Source: an uncultured Bacilli bacterium
GTDB lineage: Bacteria > Bacillota_I > Bacilli_A > RF39 > UBA660
NCBI GenBank assembly: GCA_944329255.1
Contig: CALVIA010000017.1
Coordinates: 1 to 17,181, forward strand
Direction of reading: 5' to 3'
Length of the DNA: 17,181 nucleotides
In this document: positions 7,554 through 14,530 of the stretch, one piece after another
How the letters are laid out: every line of letters begins with the position of its first letter
How positions within the stretch are numbered: position 1 is the stretch's first letter
Notes under the pieces: model-generated
What the model saw: the letters and a program-made list of their open reading frames with translations, nothing else
What the model was told of the DNA's origin: nothing
Databases searched by the model: none
Translations under genes and position numbers: made by a program

Positions 7554-7657
7554 ATAACTGAGCCTAGTATTATTGCAAGTAAAATATATAATACAATAAC
7601 TATTACAAAACCTGTATTTCCTCCACAAGGAGTATTACAATTATTATTACAAGCCAT
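7547..7657 (-). CDS. YjcZ/SscA-like sporulation micro-protein 1
   Basis: A 36-residue ORF starts MACNNNCNTPCGGNTGF and continues as one hydrophobic helix (GFVIVIVLYILLAIILG) before ending VIC. The layout of a short glycine/asparagine/cysteine head followed by G-F-hydrophobic-V-L-hydrophobic-G matches the YjcZ family of tiny spore-associated membrane proteins (B. subtilis YjcZ-type motif GF-x-LIVVLFILLIIVG). A near-perfect ribosome site, AAAGGAGGTG (7663-7672), sits 5 bases before the ATG, which strongly supports translation. The four cysteines, three in the head and one at the end, are unusual and could crosslink the protein in a spore coat. Its TAG stop overlaps the start of the C26 gene, and the second micro-protein ends 22 bases upstream. 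Confidence 0.78.
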   Translation of the reverse strand: MACNNNCNTPCGGNTGFVIVIVLYILLAIILGSVIC

Positions 7658-7679
7658 TTTTACACCTCCTTTAATCTAT

Positions 7680-7763
7680 TTAAATATAAGCCCCTATTAC
7701 GATTACTAATATAATGAATAATACTAATACAATGGCAGATCCATTTACGTATCCGTGTCCCAT
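7680..7763 (-). CDS. YjcZ-like sporulation micro-protein 2
   Basis: A 27-residue ORF has a short head (MGHGYVNGSA) and a single membrane helix (IVLVLFIILVIVIGAYI). The G-x-G-Y head and the VLF-I-I-L-V-I-x-x-G core are typical of the YjcZ family of Bacillota sporulation proteins. AAAAGGAGGA (7771-7780) lies 7 bases before the ATG and is one of the strongest ribosome sites in the window, supporting a real gene despite its size. It is the first gene of a three-gene unit with micro-protein 1 and the C26 hydrolase. It follows a promoter-like sequence matching a mother-cell sporulation sigma-factor consensus. The molecular role of YjcZ proteins is poorly understood; they are thought to act in spore assembly or germination. 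Confidence 0.75.
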   Translation of the reverse strand: MGHGYVNGSAIVLVLFIILVIVIGAYI

Positions 7764-7793
7764 AATCGATTCCTCCTTTTCATCTATTCACAT

Positions 7794-7822
7794 TATTGTA
7801 TGGTAAAATTCATTTATGTGTG
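7794..7822 (-). promoter_or_regulatory. Sigma-K-like (or sigma-E-like) sporulation promoter
   Basis: On the minus strand the sequence reads CACA (7819-7822), 16 bases, then CATACAATA (7794-7802). This matches the Bacillus sigma-K consensus mACm-N16-CATAnnnTA at every fixed position. The -10 also fits the sigma-E consensus CATACA-T, but the sigma-E -35 is poor at the right spacing. It could instead be read as a sigma-A TACAAT with a poor -35. The start would fall near 7787, about 24 bases before the first micro-protein ATG. Confidence 0.55.
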
Positions 7823-7841
7823 ATTACTTATAACTAAATTA

Positions 7842-7870
7842 TTGTAATTTTATTTTTTTTTTGTTATCAT
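7842..7870 (+). promoter_or_regulatory. Vegetative promoter of the PrsA-like gene
   Basis: TTGTAA (7842-7847), a 17-base spacer and TATCAT (7865-7870), with TGT directly before the -10 (extended -10). The spacer contains ten consecutive T residues (7853-7862). The ATG lies 27 bases past the -10, with AAGGAGGA between. Confidence 0.6.
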
Positions 7871-7897
7871 ATTAATTGTATGACAAGGAGGATAAAA

Positions 7898-8878
7898 ATG
7901 AAAAAGACAATTAAATATTTATTTTGTGTATCATTAATAGCTTTAACATTAACTGGTTGTGGAAAAATCCCACAATTAAAAGATGGTAGTGAGTTAATTA
8001 TAGAAATGGATGGTCTTAATATGACTGTTGATGAATTCTATCAAGATTTAAAAGATACTTATGGAACATATGCTTTAATAAATTCAATTGATAATTTATT
8101 ATTAAATAAAGTATATGAAACAGATACAGATATGAAAACAAAAATTGAATCTCAAATAACTGCATTAAAAGATCAATTTGGTTCTGATTTTGAAGATGCA
8201 ATTAGTTATTATTATGGTGTTAGCACAGAAAAACAACTATATAATTATATTGAAACTGCTTATAAAAGAGAGTTAGCAACTAAAGATTATGCTGAAACTC
8301 AAATTGATGAAGAAGATATAGAAAAATATTATGAAGAAAAAGCAATTGGAGATATTAAAGCAAGCCATATTTTAATCAAATCTGATGCAACTGATGATAT
8401 GACTGATGAAGAAAAAGAAGAAGCTGAAGAAAAAGCATTAGAAACAGCAAAAAAAATCATTAAAAAACTAGATAAAGGTGAAAAATTTGAAGATTTAGCA
8501 GAAGAATATTCTGATGATTCTAGTGCAAGTGATGGCGGAAATGTTGGATATTTCAATAGAGGTGATATGGTTAGTGAATTTGAAGAAGCTGCTATAGAAC
8601 TTAAGGTAGATGAATATACAAAGAAACCTGTTAAATCTCAATATGGATATCATATTATTTTAAAAACAGATCAAAAAGATAAACCAAAATTAGAAGAAAT
8701 TAAAGGTGAAATAAAAGATACATTAGTAAATGAATTAATAGCAAATACACAAAATATTCAAGCATTCTCAATGGAATGGTTAAGAGAAAAAAACAATTTA
8801 AAAATATATGATGCAGAATTAAAAATAAAATATGATCATTATATGAATGAACAAAAATCAACAAATACTGAACAATAA
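7898..8878 (+). CDS. prsA: PrsA-like lipoprotein peptidyl-prolyl cis-trans isomerase
   Basis: This extracytoplasmic foldase helps secreted proteins fold at the membrane-wall interface. The protein has 326 residues. The signal peptide MKKTIKYLFCVSLIALTLTG is followed by Cys21 in a lipobox (LTGC), so it should be lipid-anchored. A chaperone-like helical region (about 35-150) precedes a PpiC/parvulin domain (about 152-258) containing IKASHILIKSD, GEKFEDLAEEYSDD, GGNVGYFNRGDMVSEFEEAA and PVKSQYGYHIILK. A long acidic/alanine-rich helix in the parvulin domain (DEEKEEAEEKALETAKKIIK) is typical. The C-terminal part resumes the helical domain. An in-frame ATG at 7880 is possible, but the AAGGAGGA ribosome site lies between it and the ATG at 7898, so I use 7898. 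It is the only plus-strand gene here and is divergent from the sporulation micro-protein cluster. Confidence 0.92.
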   Translation: MKKTIKYLFCVSLIALTLTGCGKIPQLKDGSELIIEMDGLNMTVDEFYQDLKDTYGTYALINSIDNLLLNKVYETDTDMKTKIESQITALKDQFGSDFEDAISYYYGVSTEKQLYNYIETAYKRELATKDYAETQIDEEDIEKYYEEKAIGDIKASHILIKSDATDDMTDEEKEEAEEKALETAKKIIKKLDKGEKFEDLAEEYSDDSSASDGGNVGYFNRGDMVSEFEEAAIELKVDEYTKKPVKSQYGYHIILKTDQKDKPKLEEIKGEIKDTLVNELIANTQNIQAFSMEWLREKNNLKIYDAELKIKYDHYMNEQKSTNTEQ

Positions 8879-8907
8879 AAAATAGTAGATTAAATTCTAC
8901 TATTTTT
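8878..8907. terminator. Bidirectional terminator between prsA and recX
   Basis: A perfect 12-bp stem (8878-8889 with 8896-8907) has a 6-base loop and A/T tracts on both sides, so it can terminate the converging transcripts from both directions. The recX TAA stop (8890-8892) is in the loop, and the arm begins at the last base of the prsA stop. Confidence 0.8.
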
Positions 8908-9663
8908 ATTTATAATTTCATTTATTTCTTCTATTTCATAACCTTTTTGATATAATTTAGATTTTATAATATTTTGTAATTTATAACAATCATATTTGTT
9001 TTTATATTTATTTAACAATTTGTTATAATCATTTTCTATATTTGAATAACTATTTATTTTACAATTTTCTAAGACATTTATAATATCTTCATACTTATAT
9101 CCTAAATTGATACATGAATTGATAATTTTATTTTTTATTTTATTTATAGGAAATTTAGAATTAATTTTTAATTGCTTATCGATTATTTTATTTAACTTAT
9201 TTAAAATTAAATTATTATCAACTAAAGATAAATACTTATATATAATTTTTTCATCTATACCCAAATTAATTAATTCATTTTTAATTTTATCTAATCCCTT
9301 ATTAGTTAAATTGAACTTATCAATAATATATGATTTACAAAATAAATCATCATTTAATATATTTTTTTCCAATAATTTATTAATAGTATCATCAACATCT
9401 TTTTTTTCATACTTTTTATTTATTAAATATTTTTCCAATTCTTTTTTTGAGCGCATCCTAACATCTATATATTTAATAGAAATATCATAAATAGATTCTT
9501 TATAATTATCTTTATTTATTTTTTCTAATAAATCTTCATCTATTTCTTTTTTGAATAATAAATTATATTTTAATATTACATTTTCATATAAAACTAAAGA
9601 ACTATTATCAAAATAAATTTTATATTTATTATTTGATATTTTTTTATATTTTATTATTTTCAT
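8890..9663 (-). CDS. recX: Regulatory protein RecX
   Basis: RecX modulates RecA filaments during recombination and the SOS response. The protein has 257 residues, within the range for long Bacillota RecX. Three-helix repeats are visible. The first has the hallmark VRMRSKKELEKYLINKKYE (68-86), the second NKGLDKIKNELINLGIDEKI (121-140), and later ones INSCINLGYKYEDIINVL and KLYQKGYEIEEINEIIN near the C-terminus. The extended N-terminal beta segment (KYKIYFDNSSLVLYENVILKY) is also usual in Bacillota. AGGAGAT lies about 7 bases before the ATG. A hairpin with a T-tract lies between rpoZ and this gene, so recX may depend on read-through or on a promoter I cannot identify. Confidence 0.9.
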   Translation of the reverse strand: MKIIKYKKISNNKYKIYFDNSSLVLYENVILKYNLLFKKEIDEDLLEKINKDNYKESIYDISIKYIDVRMRSKKELEKYLINKKYEKKDVDDTINKLLEKNILNDDLFCKSYIIDKFNLTNKGLDKIKNELINLGIDEKIIYKYLSLVDNNLILNKLNKIIDKQLKINSKFPINKIKNKIINSCINLGYKYEDIINVLENCKINSYSNIENDYNKLLNKYKNKYDCYKLQNIIKSKLYQKGYEIEEINEIINKNSRI

Positions 9664-9682
9664 ATATATCTCCTAAAAATTT

Positions 9683-9715
9683 AAAAAAACTTAATACTAT
9701 TTTACATGTATTAAG
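9683..9715 (-). terminator. Likely terminator after rpoZ
   Basis: An 8-bp stem (9690-9697 with 9708-9715) has a 10-base loop and is followed on the minus strand by seven T residues (9683-9689). It overlaps the last rpoZ codons and the TAG stop. It sits 19 bases before the recX start, so it may act as an attenuator rather than a full stop. Confidence 0.55.
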
Positions 9716-9891
9716 CCTTCAGCAATTTCTTCTAATGCTCTTCCAATATTCTTTTTACATTTATAATCTCTTTCTCTCATTTGATAAAAAGAATCATCAT
9801 GCATTTGTCTTGCTCTTCTAGATACAACATGAACTAAAGCATACTTTGAATCAACAATATTTAAAAGCTTATCAATTGATGGATAAATCAT
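9697..9891 (-). CDS. rpoZ: DNA-directed RNA polymerase omega subunit
   Basis: Omega helps fold and hold the beta-prime subunit in RNA polymerase. The protein has 64 residues, typical for Bacillota. It contains MIYPSIDKLLNIVDSKYALV, the SRRARQ helix and the closing NIGRALEEIAEGLI, which match the family's YPSIDKLL-x-x-x-DSKY, (K/R)RARQ and ALEEIA-x-G signatures. A GTG three codons upstream could extend it, but that codon lies inside the AGAGGTGA ribosome site, so I use the ATG at 9891. The usual upstream partner gmk is absent; the DUF2779-type nuclease gene lies 79 bases upstream and recX follows. Confidence 0.93.
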   Translation of the reverse strand: MIYPSIDKLLNIVDSKYALVHVVSRRARQMHDDSFYQMRERDYKCKKNIGRALEEIAEGLIHVK

Positions 9892-9915
9892 TATAATCAC
9901 CTCTACTCTATATTA

Positions 9916-9944
9916 AGCATATTACATATTCTTTCTCTATTCAA
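9916..9944 (-). promoter_or_regulatory. Possible rpoZ promoter
   Basis: TTGAAT (9939-9944), a 17-base spacer and TATGCT (9916-9921) lie in the 79-base gap after the nuclease gene, ending 24 bases before the rpoZ ATG. Four of six bases match the consensus in each box. No terminator is visible in the gap, so rpoZ could also be read from the polA promoter. Confidence 0.35.
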
Positions 9945-9970
9945 TAGTTTAGACAAATCTTTACAATTTA

Positions 9971-11839
9971 TTACTCAACCATTTTTCTTATTTTATCCAA
10001 AATAACTACCATTGCCCAAGTATCCTGTTTACAATATTCTAATAAAGAATTATATTTAAATTCTTTTTCGTTTTTATTCATATACATAAAATTTGCATAA
10101 GTAACCAAAGCCTCTGTTCCATTTTTTACATCTAAATCATCATATTTTAAATTACTAAACACAGGCAAAGTTTTTTTTATTGAATATGAACCAGATAAAT
10201 GTAAATCATAAAAATTAACCTTTTTTGACTCAACTTCATCATATCCAATTTCCTTATAAAATTTAGGATTTCCCCTAACTATATATAATAAATCAGATCC
10301 AGTTTCATATATTTTCATAAGTTTATCTTTATATTCAGGAAAAATTTCGGATAACTCTTTTATTCTACCTTTTTCAAAACCTACATTCTGAGCAAATAAA
10401 GTTCCATCTGGATTTATATACTCACATAATTTTTTTACTAATTCCTCTCTCTCATCAACAAGAGGATCACTTGATAAAAACTCATAATGATCTTTTTCTT
10501 TGTCGCATACACCTGGTGTTCTTTCGATATGAAGAGAAAATTGAAATGGTGATTGAATATAACACTTTTCTCCTTTAAATCTCGGAAGAGGGCAAGGAAA
10601 TGTTTCAAAATCTAAATGATATATCGGATATTTTAAATTATTTAGAGCCAATTTTATTTTTTCTTTATTAATATATTGCTTATTTGTTATTAAACAATTT
10701 CTTTGAATAATATGATTTTCATTTTTTATCCATGAATCTGGAATATCTAACATATTTATATATCCTTCATTAATTAAATTTAATCCTTTATGAACAAATC
10801 CATTTTCATCTTTAAAACCAAATCCATTGTTCATATAATTTAATGATGAATTATATTTTGGGATATGCTTCATACATATTTTACAAAATTTACATTTACT
10901 TGGTTTTTTATGTTCACATTGATCTCCCAAATTACAAGGAGTTGCATCCATATCATATAAAAATTTTTTTATTTCTTCCTTATCAAAATAAACCCTATCC
11001 AAAAATTCTTTTGTTATATTAGAAAAATCAAATATTCTAATTATATCATCAGAGTATTTAGGTTTTCCATTTTCATAAACACCATCAAAAACATATTCAT
11101 GATTTAAAATACCTAAATAATAATTTATTTTTTTATTTGTAAAATTATGTTCTTTTAAATCACCTTCAATAATCATCCTTTGAACTGCAAGATCATATAT
11201 ATATTTACCACATGAATCATATTTATCAAGTAATTTATTTCTTTTTTTAGAATATTCGTTTACAGGCATTTCATCTAACATATTCCATTCTTTTAATTCT
11301 TCTTTTAAATGATATATTCCCCTATTATCTTTATAAAAAATAGAATATTTTTCATGTTTATCATTTTTAGTACTTCTATATCCTGCCTCTAAACTTAAAT
11401 ACTTATTACTAGTAGTAGCTTTTACTTCTATTATATTTATTTCATCATTATTTTCATTATAAATATCAACATAGCATAAATATTTAATACCATTTTCTAT
11501 AAAATCAAAAGATTCCTGTGTTTTAGTATCTAAAGAATATACAGTTTTACCACCAAATATTTTTTTTACTTTTTCTCCAGCTAATAACTCTATTTCTTTA
11601 TAATAAGGAAGCATTACTTTTAACTGAGGATCCTCAACATCAATCAAATTAATTTCATTACCCTCATCATCAACAGAATACATTTCACCAATCAATTCTC
11701 TTAATTTATAATTTAATTCTTCGTTTACATAATCTTCATAACTAATATCAGAATTTAATTTTTCTTTTTTTATCTCATCAAGTGCAACATATCTTCTACA
11801 CCTAGAATAATTAATAAAATTTGTTTTTGTTATAGCCAT
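9971..11839 (-). CDS. DUF2779-type fusion of a PD-(D/E)XK nuclease and a DEDD exonuclease fold
   Basis: A 622-residue protein with two nuclease modules. The N-terminal half resembles Cas4/RecB-type PD-(D/E)XK nucleases: ITKTNFINYSRCRRYVAL (Cys14), Asp125 in CYVDIYN, EVK at 138-140, then a cysteine cluster C302, C308, C316, C319, C322. In Cas4 and AddB, a remote N-terminal Cys plus three C-terminal Cys bind an iron-sulfur cluster, and the same is plausible here. The C-terminal half matches DUF2779, an RNase-H-like 3'-5' exonuclease fold: YHLDFETFPCPLP (Asp410, Glu412), FAQNVGFEKGRI (483-493), GSYSIKKTLPVFSNLKYDDL (550-569) and the final EYCKQD (Tyr602, Asp606). The mid-domain acidic residue appears as N485/E489. 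The gene starts 8 bases after polA, and AGAGGT precedes the ATG. DUF2779 proteins have no firmly known role; a repair or processing function alongside Pol I is inferred. Confidence 0.85.
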   Translation of the reverse strand: MAITKTNFINYSRCRRYVALDEIKKEKLNSDISYEDYVNEELNYKLRELIGEMYSVDDEGNEINLIDVEDPQLKVMLPYYKEIELLAGEKVKKIFGGKTVYSLDTKTQESFDFIENGIKYLCYVDIYNENNDEINIIEVKATTSNKYLSLEAGYRSTKNDKHEKYSIFYKDNRGIYHLKEELKEWNMLDEMPVNEYSKKRNKLLDKYDSCGKYIYDLAVQRMIIEGDLKEHNFTNKKINYYLGILNHEYVFDGVYENGKPKYSDDIIRIFDFSNITKEFLDRVYFDKEEIKKFLYDMDATPCNLGDQCEHKKPSKCKFCKICMKHIPKYNSSLNYMNNGFGFKDENGFVHKGLNLINEGYINMLDIPDSWIKNENHIIQRNCLITNKQYINKEKIKLALNNLKYPIYHLDFETFPCPLPRFKGEKCYIQSPFQFSLHIERTPGVCDKEKDHYEFLSSDPLVDEREELVKKLCEYINPDGTLFAQNVGFEKGRIKELSEIFPEYKDKLMKIYETGSDLLYIVRGNPKFYKEIGYDEVESKKVNFYDLHLSGSYSIKKTLPVFSNLKYDDLDVKNGTEALVTYANFMYMNKNEKEFKYNSLLEYCKQDTWAMVVILDKIRKMVE

Positions 11840-11847
11840 ACATACCT

Positions 11848-14397
11848 CTATTTAACATTATACCAATTATCAGCACATGAAATTTCTACCTCAAGAGGTA
11901 CTTTTAAATCAACAACATGTTCCATAACATCTTTAACCAATTTTTCCAAAATATCTTTTTCTTCTTTTTTTACATCAAAAATTAATTCATCATGTATTTG
12001 AAGAATCATTTTACTCTTTAAATTTAATTCTTTTATTTTATTATATAAATCAATCATTGCTTTTTTTATAATATCAGCTGATGACCCTTGTATAGGAGTA
12101 TTAAGCGCAATTCTCTCTCCAGATTGTCTTATTTGATAATTAGTATTATAAATTTCATCCATTATTCTTTTTCTATTCATAATAGTTTTTACATATCCAT
12201 TTTCACGTGCATCTTTAATAACACTATCCATATACTCTTCAATACCTGGAAACGCTTCTTTATATCTTTTAATAAACTCCTTAGCTTCACTAACATTCAT
12301 ATCCAAATTCTCTGATAAACCAAATCCACTAATACCATATAAAATTCCAAAATTTACAGCTTTAGCCTGCCTTCTCATCTCACTATTAACTAAAGATTCA
12401 CTAACATTAAATATTTCCATCGCAGTCTTGGTATGAATATCAATTCCACTTTTAAATGCATCAACCAACTTAGGTACATTTGATAAATGTGCTAAAATTC
12501 TAAGTTCTATTTGTGAATAATCAGATGACATTATTAAATCATTACATGGTACAAATGCTTTTCTTATTAGTTTTCCATATTCGTATCTAGTTGGAATATT
12601 TTGCAAGTTAGGATATGAAGAAGAAAGTCTCCCAGTTCTTGTTAAAGTCTGATTAAAAATAGTATGAATTTTATTATCTTCATATATAAATTCATTTAAA
12701 CCAACAATATAAGTACTATATACTTTAGATAACATCTTATATTCTAATAACTTATCAATTATTGGATACTTATCCTTATATTTAATTAAGTATTCTTTTT
12801 CAGTAGATCTTTTCTTATTACAAGGTACACCAATCTTATCAAATAATATATTCCCTATTTGCTTAGGCGAATTAATATTAAATTCACAGCCAGATAAATT
12901 AAAAATATCATTTTTTAAAAGTTCTAGTTTAATTGATAATTCATTTTTCATTTCATCTAAAACTTTACTATCAACCCTCATCCCAGTTATCTCCATATCA
13001 GCAAGAACATTTATCAATGGAAATTCTATATCATAATATAATTCTTTACATTCGTTTTCTATTTTTGATAAAAATTCATTATATGTTTCAAAAATAAACT
13101 TTGCTTTTTTTATACATTCAGTAGCAATTTCATCAATATTATAATTTTTCATTAAAACATCATAAAATTTTATATCATAATTAAATGAATTTGCTAAATA
13201 AGCTATATCTTCTTTTAAATTATAATTAAGTAAATAAGATGCAACCATTGAATCAAAAATATAATTATCACAATTAATATTATTTTTATTAAAAACTACA
13301 ATATTTTTCTTTAAATCATAAGTAATTTTGTTTATATCATTTAAAAAACTAGGATTATCTTTTAAAACACTAAATGGAATAAAGCCATAAATTTCATCAT
13401 TATAAATTCCCATTCCTATAATTTTTGCTTTATGGTAATTAACGTTATCTACTTCTAAATAAACTGCAATAGGATTTTTTACATTTATTAAACTTAAATC
13501 ATTAATAATATTTAATTTTATTTCATCATTTTTTATATCTAAATTAATATTTTTCATAAAAGAATAAAATTCTAATCTTTCATATATTTCCTTTAACTTA
13601 TTATTTGCACCCTTATAAATTATATCATTAAAATCTAAATTTATAGGAACTTCCTTATATATTGTAGCAAGTTGTTTAGACATAAAAGCAGAATCCTTAC
13701 CTTCATTTAATTTATCAAATAATTTACCCTTAATTTTATCTAAATTAACATAAATATTTTCAACACTACCATACTCCTGAAGTAATTTTAATGCAGTTTT
13801 TTCTCCAATCCCCTTAACTCCAGGTATATTATCAGATGAATCCCCTTGTAAACCTTTTAAATCAATTATTTTAATAGGTTCAATACCATATTCATTTTTA
13901 AAAGTATTATAATCCATCATTATATAATCTTTACTTTTTAATAACTTTACTTTAACTTTATTGCTAATTAATTGTAATAAATCCCTATCACTACTAATTA
14001 TTAAACCCTCATAATCATCACACAAATTAATTTTAGAAGAAAAAGTACCAATGATATCATCTGCTTCATAACCATCTATTTCAAACCATTTTATACCCAT
14101 AGCATCAAGAAGTTCTTTAGCAACAGAAAATTGAACTTTTAAATCATCAGGAGTTTCAATTCTTCCTGATTTATATTCATGATAATTATCATGTCTAAAT
14201 GTTTTTCCTTTATCAAAAGCTACCAAAATATATTCAGGTTTTTCTTCATTAATTATTTTATTAATCATATTGGCAAAACCATATAAAGCATTAGTTGGAA
14301 AACCACTAGAATTTTTCATAATACTTCCAGAATATGCTGTTGCATAATAACTTCTAAATAAAAAATTATTACCATCAATTAATATTACTTTCTTCAT
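11848..14397 (-). CDS. polA: DNA polymerase I, proofreading-deficient
   Basis: This enzyme fills gaps and removes RNA primers in replication and repair. The protein has 849 residues. The 5' nuclease domain (about 1-290) keeps its metal ligands: LIDGN (Asp8), VAFDKG (Asp62), EADDIIG, SSDRDLLQL and GDSSDNIPGVKGIGEKTA. The polymerase domain has TRTGRLSS (586-593), motif A SDYSQIELR (Asp626), motif B RRQAKAVNFGILYG (676-689, with Phe683 rather than Tyr) and motif C QIHDELIFDV (His802, Asp803, Glu804). The middle domain (about 300-460) has lost the exonuclease acids: aligned to E. coli, Asp355 and Glu357 become Leu314 and Val316, and the other two Asp positions are also gone. This is common in Bacillota Pol I. 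AGGTGA precedes the ATG, and the DUF2779-type nuclease gene follows 8 bases after the stop. Confidence 0.97.
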   Translation of the reverse strand: MKKVILIDGNNFLFRSYYATAYSGSIMKNSSGFPTNALYGFANMINKIINEEKPEYILVAFDKGKTFRHDNYHEYKSGRIETPDDLKVQFSVAKELLDAMGIKWFEIDGYEADDIIGTFSSKINLCDDYEGLIISSDRDLLQLISNKVKVKLLKSKDYIMMDYNTFKNEYGIEPIKIIDLKGLQGDSSDNIPGVKGIGEKTALKLLQEYGSVENIYVNLDKIKGKLFDKLNEGKDSAFMSKQLATIYKEVPINLDFNDIIYKGANNKLKEIYERLEFYSFMKNINLDIKNDEIKLNIINDLSLINVKNPIAVYLEVDNVNYHKAKIIGMGIYNDEIYGFIPFSVLKDNPSFLNDINKITYDLKKNIVVFNKNNINCDNYIFDSMVASYLLNYNLKEDIAYLANSFNYDIKFYDVLMKNYNIDEIATECIKKAKFIFETYNEFLSKIENECKELYYDIEFPLINVLADMEITGMRVDSKVLDEMKNELSIKLELLKNDIFNLSGCEFNINSPKQIGNILFDKIGVPCNKKRSTEKEYLIKYKDKYPIIDKLLEYKMLSKVYSTYIVGLNEFIYEDNKIHTIFNQTLTRTGRLSSSYPNLQNIPTRYEYGKLIRKAFVPCNDLIMSSDYSQIELRILAHLSNVPKLVDAFKSGIDIHTKTAMEIFNVSESLVNSEMRRQAKAVNFGILYGISGFGLSENLDMNVSEAKEFIKRYKEAFPGIEEYMDSVIKDARENGYVKTIMNRKRIMDEIYNTNYQIRQSGERIALNTPIQGSSADIIKKAMIDLYNKIKELNLKSKMILQIHDELIFDVKKEEKDILEKLVKDVMEHVVDLKVPLEVEISCADNWYNVK

Positions 14398-14413
14398 ATT
14401 ATCACCTAATTAT

Positions 14414-14442
14414 ATTATAACATGTATATTATAATTTAGTAA
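14414..14442 (-). promoter_or_regulatory. Extended -10 promoter of polA
   Basis: The minus strand carries TGTTATAAT (14414-14422), a perfect extended -10, with TTACTA 17 bases upstream (14437-14442, weak). A second TATAAT lies at 14428-14433. The ATG follows 16 bases after the first -10, which would leave a leader of only about 10 bases, so the upstream box may be the one used. Confidence 0.5.
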
Positions 14443-14496
14443 ATTAATCAAAAATTTTTTTAAAATTTAAAAAAACAATAAATATACTTCATATAT

Positions 14497-14527
14497 AAAA
14501 AAAAGATATACAATTTGTATATCTTTT
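14497..14527 (-). terminator. Intrinsic terminator of the ABC transporter gene
   Basis: A perfect 12-bp stem (14501-14512 with 14516-14527) has a 3-base loop. On the minus strand the 3' side runs into eight consecutive T residues (14497-14504). The hairpin starts 3 bases after the ABC transporter TAA (14531-14533). Confidence 0.8.
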
Positions 14528-14530
14528 ATA

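Noticed and set aside
7554..7628. Longer C26 start, in another frame through the micro-protein gene
   Set aside because: The extra 25 residues are an out-of-frame reading of micro-protein 1, which has the strong ribosome site; the family begins near the ATG at 7553.
9892..9900. GTG start adding three residues to the omega subunit
   Set aside because: The GTG is part of the AGAGGTGA ribosome site for the ATG at 9891.
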